Below, in pieces: positions 1 to 6,028 of a DNA stretch of 51,403 nt (positions are counted from its first letter, which is position 1; the number at the start of each line of letters is the position of its first letter). This DNA comes from Elusimicrobia bacterium GWC2_61_19 (GTDB lineage Bacteria; Elusimicrobiota; Elusimicrobia; Elusimicrobiales; UBA9959). Position numbers and translations under genes: made by a program. The DNA is taken from positions 1 to 51,403 of the forward strand of contig MGUD01000029.1 in NCBI GenBank assembly GCA_001799795.1, in the 5' to 3' direction. The notes beneath the pieces were generated by a model, which was not told the origin of the DNA, made no database searches, and saw only the letters and a list, made by a program, of their open reading frames with translations.

Positions 1-1
1 G

Positions 2-37
2 TTCGCGAAATACCTGAAAGGCGGGGATAGTAAATAA
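2..37 (+). CDS. C-terminal tail of an upstream gene (partial)
   Basis: The frame starting at base 2 reads FAKYLKGGDSK and then stops, 24 bases before the next start codon. It could be the last 11 codons of a gene cut by the window edge. Another frame is also open for a few codons, so this is only a possibility. No family can be named from so short a piece. Confidence 0.3.
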   Translation, partial: FAKYLKGGDSK

Positions 38-60
38 ATAAAAGGCGGCAGGAAACTATT

Positions 61-732
61 GTGCCGGAAATACCTAATGAAGCTTGGCGGGTAGATTATG
101 CAAAGTTTGCGCAGACTTTGTGTGGCATGGATTACAAAACCGCCGCCGCAGATGCCAGAAAATGGCTTCATTTTGATTGGGAAGAAACGTACATCGCCCG
201 CACACCATTTCCTAATGATATCGTACTCTTTGACCGGGGTGAAATCACATACTGTATCGACTGTCGGTTTGAGCCCGATATGCGGCTTATCGCTGGTAAA
301 GAATTTGTTCCCATTCTCCCGGAGCAAATTAAGAAGGAAGGACGTCTGGTGGTGGCTTTTGGATTTTCCCGGCCTGTAACCGCAAAGCACCCGAGCAGTT
401 CGGGAACAGGAATGCGTGGGTTTATAGGCAGAACCGAAAAATATTTGGGAGCCGACTACGATAAGGGACATTTTATCGGTCATAAACTTGGAGGAGATCT
501 TAATTGGAATCTCTTTCCCCAGCTAAGAGAGATCAATCGTGGTAGGTCTACCGCCGGTAAACAATTTGTGCAGATGGAAAGATTCTGTCGGGATAATCCG
601 GGAACATTCTTTTTCTCGCGCCCGCTTTATTCCGACTTTACTTCGCGTCCCAACGCGCTAGAATTTGGAATCCTAAAGAAGAACCTGAGCTTTTGGGTTG
701 CGATCTTCCCTAATGTTATAAATACAAAATGA
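61..732 (+). CDS. DNA/RNA non-specific endonuclease-like protein
   Basis: 223 residues from a GTG start, with a GGCAGGAAA ribosome-binding stretch just upstream. Around residues 131-152 it has DKGHFIGHKLGGDLNWNLFP, followed by INRG. This matches the (D/R)GH...GG...N(L)xPQ...N signature of beta-beta-alpha-metal nucleases of the NUC/EndA type; H137 is the expected general base and the later Asn the metal ligand. There is no signal peptide, so it probably acts in the cytoplasm or is delivered by another system. The N-terminal ~110 residues are not recognised. An FRG-domain gene begins 91 bases downstream on the same strand, so the two may be co-expressed. Such nucleases are often toxin tips or defence effectors; that role is inferred from context. 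Base composition is AT-richer than the right side of the window. Confidence 0.6.
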   Translation: MPEIPNEAWRVDYAKFAQTLCGMDYKTAAADARKWLHFDWEETYIARTPFPNDIVLFDRGEITYCIDCRFEPDMRLIAGKEFVPILPEQIKKEGRLVVAFGFSRPVTAKHPSSSGTGMRGFIGRTEKYLGADYDKGHFIGHKLGGDLNWNLFPQLREINRGRSTAGKQFVQMERFCRDNPGTFFFSRPLYSDFTSRPNALEFGILKKNLSFWVAIFPNVINTK

Positions 733-823
733 AGCGCAAGAATATAGCGGGAGTGTCTTTTTGCGGCATTTAAAATACGATTCAATTGTTGCGTGAGAAT
801 TGGGCCGGAAAGGGAGGGGAATC

Positions 824-2077
824 ATGGGTTCAAAATGGTTGAATTTATACAGAGACTATGAAATCATTTCCTCGCTCTGGCCTCCTGAATACCATCACAT
901 TCTTAGAGAATTGTTGTTCGCAAAAGAAACAGCACATTGTTGGATGGAAAAGTATCTTCTGCCGGAGGTTCGAGCCCTAATTGACAAAAGACTTGTTGCG
1001 CACGTGGCAACTATCCAGCCAGGCTTTAGAGAAGCAGCGACTTGCTTTCGTTTCTCCGAAAGGAATATCCTCGAGGACGTCTATCTCGCAGCGATTTACC
1101 TTATTCAACGGAATTGGAGTGATGCAGATGATGTCTACCGAGGACAGAGGCAGGATACCCGCTTGTGGCCAATTCTGCCATCGCTGTACCGTCGGCCATT
1201 AACTGACCGCAAGTTTCATAATGCGCTGAAAGAGATTTGTTCATTATCATCTTATATAGAAGACAATTATCCCTGTCCATTAACGGAGGTGCAGCGCGTA
1301 GCTATTGCTCAGCACTACGGGGTTAGGACTTGGTTGCTGGATGTGACTACATCGCCATGGGTCGCACTATATTTTGCTTCTAAAGGCGGTAAAAAGGGTG
1401 ACGTTGGGGAAGTCTTTAGGATTGGTCTCCCCGAATGGGATAGACTATCCGGAGCGGGTACCAATAACTTTGGGAAAATCACAAAAGTAGTGGTTCCGGG
1501 TGTTATACGTATCAAACAACAGAAGGGGCTATTTCTTAACGAGGCGCACCCTCAATTATTAGAGCAATACTGTGCAGAAACACTCAGATTTCATCAACAC
1601 CCACATCTCATTTTCAGGAGTGAGTTTCAGAAGATTGACGATAGTCTTCTCAATTATAGCGATCCTATTGCTTGGCTTGTCAAAGGCTGGCGAAAGAAAA
1701 AGTCTCGACAAATTAACCACCCACTCGAATACCGACCACCGCGTTCAATTCCACCAAAACTAATATGGAGCGATTATCTTGCGATAGTTCTCAGTTGGTG
1801 CCGAACCCGAACTAAAAATAATCCACTTAGTCAGTTTGAATTGCGTGCCTTAGAGATTGCGTGTCGGATTCACAGTGATTTACAAGGACATCAAGATATT
1901 GTCCCCTGTGAACGCTCTATTTTTAAGCTGGAAAACATCGTCAAGTATATGTTGATCCCTCATTGGGGTTGGAAAAAGAAGCTGCAATGTCTGATTAATG
2001 ATTACGAAAGATGTGGGCATTACACAGTGGACGTTTCACGATATATCAATAGTATCTCCAGGAAGAGGAAGGGATGA
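824..2077 (+). CDS. FRG domain-containing protein
   Basis: 417 residues from ATG 824, which has a strong purine-rich ribosome site (GGAAAGGGAGGGG) just upstream; an in-frame TTG at 800 is less likely. Residues about 105-185 hold an FRG domain: YRGQ near residue 107, then AQHYGVRTWLLDVTTSPW and ALYFAS. This is the typical (Q)HYG.PTRLLDWT.SP..ALYFA pattern. FRG domains occur in many bacterial and phage proteins of unknown biochemical function, often in accessory regions. The C-terminal ~230 residues are unrecognised and basic (GWRKKKSRQINH). The preceding nuclease gene and the island context suggest a toxin or defence role, but nothing in the sequence proves one. Gene composition is AT-rich compared with the core genes to the right. 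Confidence 0.75.
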   Translation: MGSKWLNLYRDYEIISSLWPPEYHHILRELLFAKETAHCWMEKYLLPEVRALIDKRLVAHVATIQPGFREAATCFRFSERNILEDVYLAAIYLIQRNWSDADDVYRGQRQDTRLWPILPSLYRRPLTDRKFHNALKEICSLSSYIEDNYPCPLTEVQRVAIAQHYGVRTWLLDVTTSPWVALYFASKGGKKGDVGEVFRIGLPEWDRLSGAGTNNFGKITKVVVPGVIRIKQQKGLFLNEAHPQLLEQYCAETLRFHQHPHLIFRSEFQKIDDSLLNYSDPIAWLVKGWRKKKSRQINHPLEYRPPRSIPPKLIWSDYLAIVLSWCRTRTKNNPLSQFELRALEIACRIHSDLQGHQDIVPCERSIFKLENIVKYMLIPHWGWKKKLQCLINDYERCGHYTVDVSRYINSISRKRKG

Positions 2078-2173
2078 GTCTGGCAGTTACGGTTGGGTAC
2101 GTAATGCGCTTGTGCTGGTTGTTGCGTATTCCGGTGATGCTGACACCGCTGTGAAAAAGAGAGGATAGCCAAT

Positions 2174-2410
2174 ATGAGTATGAGATTTTATGTGGTCATT
2201 TTTGACAGCGATGGGGATCCCCGTGCAGGTGTTAAAGTCACCGCAGACTTTGGGGTTATGAATGGTCAGGCGAGTGATTACTCCGATGACAACGGTCTCG
2301 CCACAATCGACACTGCGGGCGATTACGTAACCGCTGAGATATTCGTCGATGGGGCCAGCGAAGGCGACTACGGGGTCAGTGATGGTGAGACGATTAAGAT
2401 TAACACTTGA
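2174..2410 (+). CDS. Small Ig-like/carboxypeptidase-regulatory-like protein
   Basis: 78 residues with RBS AGAGGATAG before ATG. The sequence (FDSDGDPRAGVKVTADFG, then DNGLATIDTAGDYVTAEIFVDG) has the pattern of a single beta-sandwich domain of the carboxypeptidase-regulatory or bacterial Ig-like type: a G-x-P-x-x-G-V-x-V strand followed by G-x-A-x-I-D-T. It is very acidic, has no signal peptide and no cysteines. Isolated domains of this kind are common next to toxins and mobile genes, but no function can be given. The 96 bases before it carry a short open frame ending YSGDADTAVKKRG, possibly the remnant of another gene. Confidence 0.5.
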   Translation: MSMRFYVVIFDSDGDPRAGVKVTADFGVMNGQASDYSDDNGLATIDTAGDYVTAEIFVDGASEGDYGVSDGETIKINT

Positions 2411-2503
2411 CGCGCTGAGTTGTTGCCCCGTGGCTTCTAATAAGCCATTATCGCTGAAATGGTTTGTCACTGCAGTTTAGGTTGCGGAAGAAAGAGGATG
2501 GTG

Positions 2504-2522
2504 AAAGGCCGTATAGGCCTTT
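2504..2522 (+). terminator. Weak hairpin, possible terminator
   Basis: AAAGGCC and GGCCTTT flank a 5-base loop and are followed by TTATAC. It lies between the 78-residue protein and the truncated DUF2075 gene. The T-tract is poor, so termination is only likely. Confidence 0.35.
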
Positions 2523-2581
2523 TATACAATGTTTCTTGAATGCCATAGCCAAAATGGATGGGCAGAGTAATCTTCGCGCTT

Positions 2582-3199
2582 ATGAAACGAGAATACTATT
2601 CGGCCTCAATCCCTGCCTTCTGCGCTACCACAACAGAGAAAGTTGTTGGCTTTTTGACCACGGGCAGCGCTGCTGCCGGGTTTCCTGTCGAGCCAACGCA
2701 GACTGGCGCCTGGGTGCAACAGATAGAGATTCTGCAAAGCGCACTGCAAGGCAAAGAGGGTAAGGTCTATTTTGAGTACTCAATCCCGCGCATGGGGCAG
2801 CGCATTGATGTGCTTTTAATTATGGGGCCGGTTATTTTTGTGCTCGAGTTTAAGGTCGGGGCTAAAGAGTTTACTTCCTATGCCATAGATCAGGTTGTGG
2901 ATTATGCCCTGGACCTTAAAAACTTCCATGAAACCAGTCATAAACAAATTATTGCCCCTATTCTAATTGCCACCGAGGCTGCGGCTGGGCTTTTTGCGGT
3001 GTCGGCTACCGCAAGCGAGCCAACCTTGTTGGACCCCATTAAATGCTCTTCGTCGCAACTCCCTGCGGTGCTGCAGGCTATTCTTCAGTTTGCTACTGGC
3101 CCAAAGATTAATCCCACTGACTGGGAGAACGGTCGCTATTGCCCCACGCCAACCATTGTAGAGGCCGCCATGGCGCTTTACCGTGGCCATTCTGAGTAG
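2582..3199 (+). pseudogene. Stand-alone N-terminal nuclease domain of a DUF2075 (COG3410) helicase
   Basis: 205 residues from ATG 2582 (MKREYYSASI, the usual family start; an in-frame ATG at 2558 is possible). It matches the first ~200 residues of DUF2075 DNA/RNA helicases: YYSAS, FEYSIPRMGQRID, FVLEFKVG, DQVVDYALDLKNFHE, PTPTIVEAAMALYRGHS. The E...D...ExK arrangement (E in FEYSIPR, D in RIDVLL, EFK) is that of a PD-(D/E)XK nuclease. Family members continue past 'GHS' into an AAA helicase; here a stop follows GHSE at once and a strong terminator begins 20 bases later, so the helicase part is gone. It is either a decayed gene or a domain now working alone. The catalytic-looking residues are intact and no frameshift is seen, so expression of a free nuclease domain is plausible. 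Confidence 0.7.
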
Positions 3200-3219
3200 T
3201 GGGAAGGTTGGGGTAAGTA

Positions 3220-3249
3220 AAAAACCGGAGGTTTTGGCCTCCGGTTTTT
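3220..3249 (+). terminator. Rho-independent terminator (bidirectional)
   Basis: AAAAACCGGAGG and CCTCCGGTTTTT flank a 6-base loop (TTTTGG), giving a 12-bp stem with A and T tracts on both sides. It ends the truncated DUF2075 gene and can also serve the convergent PH-domain gene. Confidence 0.85.
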
Positions 3250-3273
3250 AATTGCTGGGTTTGGTGTGTGAGG

Positions 3274-3732
3274 TCAGGCTTTCTGTGCTGAACTAATCTG
3301 CTCTTGCACTTTCTTTCTGAACTCTAGTGGGGTGGCTATCCTTGCAAAAGGGGTATGTGTGCCGCCCGTGCCTGTAACTGTTATGGTTCCGTAGTTAAGC
3401 ATTCTTCCAAATAAGCTCTGGTCAACCTGGATTCCTTCTATTTTGGCCAGAAGCGTTTCAAGGGATTTTCGCCTAATAAAACCGACTTTAATGAGTACAC
3501 GCTTGTTGGTTATTCCAAATTCAGCGGTCTTGTAATTTATTAAGGCAGATATCCCAGTGATTAGTGCTATGAAAAAGAAAAAAGCGGCACCACTGCTATT
3601 GTTATTGCCTCCAATTGCAGACAATAGGCCAAGAAGTATCCAAACTGCCGTCCAAAAGAATACCATCCAATGTAATTTGGTGCGGTAGAGTACCTGCTCA
3701 CCCTCTAACAGATTTGTGTCGATATATCCCAT
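3274..3732 (-). CDS. Bacterial PH-domain membrane protein (bPH2/DUF304 type)
   Basis: 152 residues. The N-terminus (LLEGEQVLYRTKLHW) is the usual lead-in of the bPH2 family. Two membrane segments follow, at about residues 22-42 (WMVFFWTAVWILLGLLSAIGG) and 48-66 (GAAFFFFIALITGISALIN). A soluble C-terminal domain (FGITNKRVLIKVGFIRRKSLETLL, then IEGIQVDQSLFGRMLNYGTI) has the TNKRV...G...R....I..I..I.V.QS..GR.L.YG.I signature of bacterial PH domains (YdbS/YdbT-like). The biochemical role of such proteins is unknown; most are predicted inner-membrane proteins. It stands alone on the minus strand, converging on the DUF2075 fragment. Confidence 0.85.
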   Translation of the reverse strand: MGYIDTNLLEGEQVLYRTKLHWMVFFWTAVWILLGLLSAIGGNNNSSGAAFFFFIALITGISALINYKTAEFGITNKRVLIKVGFIRRKSLETLLAKIEGIQVDQSLFGRMLNYGTITVTGTGGTHTPFARIATPLEFRKKVQEQISSAQKA

Positions 3733-3827
3733 AGCCCCTCCTAATGTAACGGCATGCTGATATTAAACCTATTTTGCCCCTAGTCTTCCTAGTGATATCT
3801 GGGGTAACTACAGTTCGGGGACTTTCT

Positions 3828-3854
3828 GCCGGAGACTGACGCCTCCGGCTTTTT
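3828..3854 (+). terminator. Orphan terminator hairpin
   Basis: GCCGGAG and CTCCGGC form a 7-bp stem followed by TTTTTAT. No plus-strand gene lies directly upstream (the PH gene is on the other strand and starts at 3732), so this may be left over from a deleted gene. The GGGGACTTTCT just before it recurs at 19,810. Confidence 0.55.
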
Positions 3855-3944
3855 ATTCTGCTGGATGGATGTTACTCGGATTCTGTAGATACATAGTCAA
3901 CATAAGCGATAAATTTATTTAAGCAGCAAAACAGGAATATTAAG

Positions 3945-4145
3945 ATGAAAATACTTCAAGATTTCGGAAAGAAAGTGCAGCTTTACCGCAAAAAGAAAGG
4001 GCTTTCTCAAGAAGAGCTCTCATTTATGTCGGATATGCATAGAACTTATATAAGCCAAATAGAGGCTGGCAAACGTAATGTGGCGCTTAAAAACATAGTT
4101 CGCATTGCTAAAGCGCTTGGAATTAGCCCAAAAGAGCTCTTTTAA
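3945..4145 (+). CDS. XRE-family HTH regulator, C-protein-like
   Basis: 66 residues made up almost wholly of one helix-turn-helix domain: FGKKVQLYRKKKGLSQEELSF, then HRTYISQIEAGKRNVALKNI, ending ALGISPKELF. Size and sequence match the small XRE regulators that act as controller (C) proteins of restriction-modification systems. RBS CAGGAA lies 8 bases before ATG. The SRA-HNH endonuclease gene starts 20 bases downstream, so the two form an operon and this protein probably times or limits expression of the nuclease. The upstream region (3855-3944) is AT-rich and probably holds promoter and operator, but I cannot point to a clear C-box. Confidence 0.85.
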   Translation: MKILQDFGKKVQLYRKKKGLSQEELSFMSDMHRTYISQIEAGKRNVALKNIVRIAKALGISPKELF

Positions 4146-4165
4146 TAGCCCAATTCAAGGATCAA

Positions 4166-4981
4166 ATGCCATTTAACCCAGGATTTAAGAAGGGAGATAT
4201 TGTCTCTAACGAATTACTGCGCACCACTTTTGGGTGTAGTTCACAAGGGGGAATGCGGCGCAGTCTTGTGAATAAAACCCTGGTAATTGTGTCTGACCAT
4301 ACACGGGGCGTGTATGAGGATCGGTGGATTGGGGATGTTTTGCACTACACTGGCGAGGGACTTAAAGGGGATCAGAGTCTGGCGAATCGGCAAAACAAAA
4401 CGTTAATGGAGTCTAATTCGAACGGAGTTGAGGTTTTTCTTTTTGAGGTTTTTGAGTCAACCATGTATGTGTTCCAAGGAGCGGTTCAACAGGTAGAAGA
4501 GCCATATCAAGAAGTTCAACCTGATTCTGAAGGAAATGATAGGAAGGTCTGGGTTTTTCGGCTTAAGCTTAAGGATGGCTCTAGCCCCGCTGTGATAGAT
4601 GCAAAAGCTTGGACCTACAATCAGACCAAAAAACAAAAATCTATTTCCCGCCTTTCAGATGCTGAGGTTAAAAAACGTGCTGGAAACGCCAAGCGGCAGG
4701 TTGGCACGCGGGATGTCTCTACGACACAATTTGAGCGTGATGGTTTTGTAAGCGAATGGGCTAAGCGGAGAGCCAAAGGCATTTGCGATTTATGTGAAAA
4801 GCCTGCCCCATTTACTAAAACTAATGGCGAGCCATACTTAGAGGTTCATCATGTTGTCTGGCTTTCTAAAGGTGGGGCGGATACAATTCAAAACACTGTT
4901 GCGCTTTGTCCGAATTGTCACAGGAAGATGCATATCCTAAATGATGCGAAAGACCGAAAGACGTTAGTGGATGGCTACTAG
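4166..4981 (+). CDS. McrA-like restriction endonuclease: SRA-like domain plus HNH nuclease
   Basis: 271 residues. The N-terminal ~150 residues (FKKGDIVSNELLRTTFGC, then VYEDRWIGDVLHYTGEGLKG and NKTL) match the YDG/SRA-like base-flipping domain seen in ScoMcrA-type enzymes, which bind modified DNA. The C-terminus is an HNH nuclease: C207-x2-C210, H228-H229 (EVHHVVWLSKGG), an Asn in DTIQNTVALC, and C248-x2-C251-H252. The whole looks intact. Known relatives cut DNA carrying modified cytosine or phosphorothioate (type IV restriction). No methyltransferase is nearby, which fits an enzyme that attacks foreign modified DNA rather than one partnered with a methylase. The XRE gene 20 bases upstream is its likely regulator. 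Confidence 0.85.
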   Translation: MPFNPGFKKGDIVSNELLRTTFGCSSQGGMRRSLVNKTLVIVSDHTRGVYEDRWIGDVLHYTGEGLKGDQSLANRQNKTLMESNSNGVEVFLFEVFESTMYVFQGAVQQVEEPYQEVQPDSEGNDRKVWVFRLKLKDGSSPAVIDAKAWTYNQTKKQKSISRLSDAEVKKRAGNAKRQVGTRDVSTTQFERDGFVSEWAKRRAKGICDLCEKPAPFTKTNGEPYLEVHHVVWLSKGGADTIQNTVALCPNCHRKMHILNDAKDRKTLVDGY

Positions 4982-5070
4982 CGGAACTTTATGCCCGACC
5001 GGGACGTTAAGCCCGAGCGCCTACCCCGGAGCCCGTCTAAGACCATCTACACCTGCGCAGGCACAAACCG

Positions 5071-5136
5071 TGCACAGCCGACTTGGACGGCGACGGCCAG
5101 ATGACCGTGCTGGATCTGGACCACATCCTGAAATAA
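5071..5136 (+). pseudogene. Remnant C-terminal dockerin-like tail, copy 1
   Basis: The frame ends ADLDGDGQMTVLDLDHILK-stop. This has the D-x-D-x-D-G-x-x-T-x-x-D pattern of the last calcium-binding repeat of a type I dockerin or EF-hand tail. No start codon or upstream domain remains. A second copy of the last 14 codons lies at 5886-5930. Both copies sit directly upstream of a hairpin-promoter module and seem to have been duplicated with it. Confidence 0.5.
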
Positions 5137-5234
5137 TCCAAAATTGCCGTTTTGCAACACGACACTACGTTGTCGGGTTGGTCTGCTATGCTATTTGTAT
5201 CGCAAGGGGGGATTATGTCTAAAGAACTTATTCC
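5095..5234 (+). repeat. About 140-bp direct repeat, copy 1 (partner at 5889-6028)
   Basis: Contains the dockerin-like tail, the hairpin, the extended -10, the ribosome site and the first seven codons (MSKELIP) of the next gene. The second copy has the same order and closely similar sequence and leads into MSKEIVP of a different gene family. The repeat therefore crosses from non-coding into coding sequence. Confidence 0.75.
5156..5196 (+). promoter_or_regulatory. Hairpin plus extended -10 module, copy R1 (upstream of ORF6N gene)
   Basis: A CGACA/TGTCG hairpin is followed by GGTCTGCTATGCTATTT. TG-C-TATGCT (5184-5192) fits an extended -10 promoter. Transcription would begin near 5199, leaving a leader of about 16 bases that holds AAGGGGGG before ATG 5215. 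The same module recurs five more times in the window. Promoter function is inferred from the conserved bases. Confidence 0.6.
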
Positions 5235-5733
5235 GCATGAAATCCTGGAGTCTAAGATATTGTTGATCCGTGGGCACAAGGTTATGCTGGATCGCGACTT
5301 GGCACAGCTTTATGGTGTTGAAGCTAAGCGCCTGAATGAGCAGGTAAAACGAAATCGAAAAAGATTCCCTCCGGACTTCATGCTGCAATTGACTAAAGAG
5401 GAGGGGGCAAATGTTTTAAGGTCGCAAAATGCGACCTTAAAGAAGGGGCGTGGGGTGCATTTGAAATATCTCCCTTATGCTTTTACGGAGAACGGAGTGG
5501 CGATGCTTTCCAGTGTTCTTAACAGTGAACGCGCGATAGAGGTAAATATCCAGATAATGCGCACATTCACAAAACTCAGAGAACTGCTGGCCACCCATGC
5601 CGGCCTGCGACGGAAGCTGGCGGAGATGGAGAAGAAATACGACTACCAGTTTAAAGTGGTCTTCGACGCCATCAAAAGCCTGATCGCTGACCCGCCGCCG
5701 GTCAAAAAGATAGGGTTCACGGCCAGATCTTAA
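5215..5733 (+). CDS. ORF6N domain-containing protein
   Basis: 172 residues from ATG 5215, which follows AAGGGGGGATT. Residues 7-95 form an ORF6N domain: ILLIRGHKVMLDRDLAQLYG, NEQVKRNRKRFPPDFMLQLT, then LRSQNAT and LPYAFTENGVAMLSSVLNS. The C-terminal part (LRELLATHAGLRRKLAEMEK, FKVVFDAIKSL) is a typical coiled-coil tail. ORF6N domains are DNA-binding modules of phage antirepressor-like proteins found on many mobile elements; a regulatory role is inferred. Codons about 68-76 contain a perfect 27-base palindrome (5415-5441). The first seven codons are shared with the unrelated YhcG gene downstream because both sit on copies of one repeat. The protein appears complete and ends KKIGFTARS. Confidence 0.85.
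   Translation: MSKELIPHEILESKILLIRGHKVMLDRDLAQLYGVEAKRLNEQVKRNRKRFPPDFMLQLTKEEGANVLRSQNATLKKGRGVHLKYLPYAFTENGVAMLSSVLNSERAIEVNIQIMRTFTKLRELLATHAGLRRKLAEMEKKYDYQFKVVFDAIKSLIADPPPVKKIGFTARS
5415..5441 (+). repeat. Perfect 12-bp-arm palindrome inside the ORF6N gene
   Basis: TTTAAGGTCGCA, three bases, then TGCGACCTTAAA. Its 17-base core GGTCGCAAAATGCGACC belongs to a family with 5758-5774 and 7390-7406. In frame it encodes LRSQNATLK. Confidence 0.85.
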
Positions 5734-5757
5734 GCCCCGGCCCGGTAAGGCCGAACT

Positions 5758-5774
5758 GGTTGCAATTTGCAACC
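5758..5774 (+). repeat. 17-bp palindrome after the ORF6N gene
   Basis: GGTTGCAATTTGCAACC has 8-bp arms around one base and is non-coding, 25 bases after the ORF6N stop. It is the same family as the palindromes inside the ORF6N and Bro-N genes, but with T-A at the position where they have C-G and G-C. No T-tract follows, so it is a poor terminator. Confidence 0.7.
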
Positions 5775-5825
5775 GGTGTGCCATGGTGCGAAGGCCAGGG
5801 CATGGTGCTGGGGGTGCCGGCGGGG

Positions 5826-5846
5826 GTAGGGGACGCTGCTTCCTAT
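5826..5846 (+). repeat. GDAAS module, copy D1 (decayed)
   Basis: GTAGGGGACGCTGCTTCC followed by TAT. It matches the module that ends three other reading frames at 7041, 12,069 and 15,758. Here the stop has changed to TAT and no obvious reading frame enters it. Confidence 0.65.
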
Positions 5847-5885
5847 CTTCCTAATTCGATGGAACACATGTTTGTTGTTTAATTC

Positions 5886-5930
5886 CACGGGCAAATGACC
5901 GTGCTGGACCTGGACCACATCCTTAAATAA
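5886..5930 (+). pseudogene. Remnant dockerin-like tail, copy 2
   Basis: Reads HGQMTVLDLDHILK-stop, the same ending as the fragment at 5071-5136. It lies 19 bases before hairpin module R2 and has no upstream gene of its own. It is part of the ~140-bp direct repeat. Confidence 0.5.
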
Positions 5931-6028
5931 CTCAAAAATAGCGATTCCCAACCCGACACTACGCTGTCGGGGTCGTCTGCTATTCTATTTATGCGGCAAG
6001 GGGGGCTTATGTCTAAAGAAATTGTTCC
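5889..6028 (+). repeat. About 140-bp direct repeat, copy 2
   Basis: Partner of 5095-5234: dockerin-like tail, hairpin, extended -10, ribosome site and the first codons of the next gene (MSKEIVP). Most differences lie in the spacer between the tail and the hairpin. Confidence 0.75.
5950..5990 (+). promoter_or_regulatory. Hairpin plus extended -10 module, copy R2 (upstream of yhcG-like gene)
   Basis: AACCCGACA-N6-TGTCGGGGT hairpin, then TGC-TATTCT as extended -10, then CAAGGGGGG before ATG 6009. Same layout and spacing as R1. An in-frame ATG at 5991 overlaps the likely transcription start and is not used. Confidence 0.6.

Noticed and set aside
800-823. TTG start for the FRG-domain gene
   Set aside because: ATG 824 directly follows a strong purine-rich ribosome site; the TTG would place that site inside the coding sequence.
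2078-2173. Small gene between the FRG gene and the 78-residue gene
   Set aside because: A frame ending YSGDADTAVKKRG is open for about 30 codons but has no start or ribosome site; it could be a remnant and cannot be supported as a gene.
5991-6008. ATG 5991 as start of the yhcG-like gene
   Set aside because: It overlaps the predicted transcription start and precedes the ribosome site; the duplicated copy for ORF6N also uses the ATG after AAGGGGGG.
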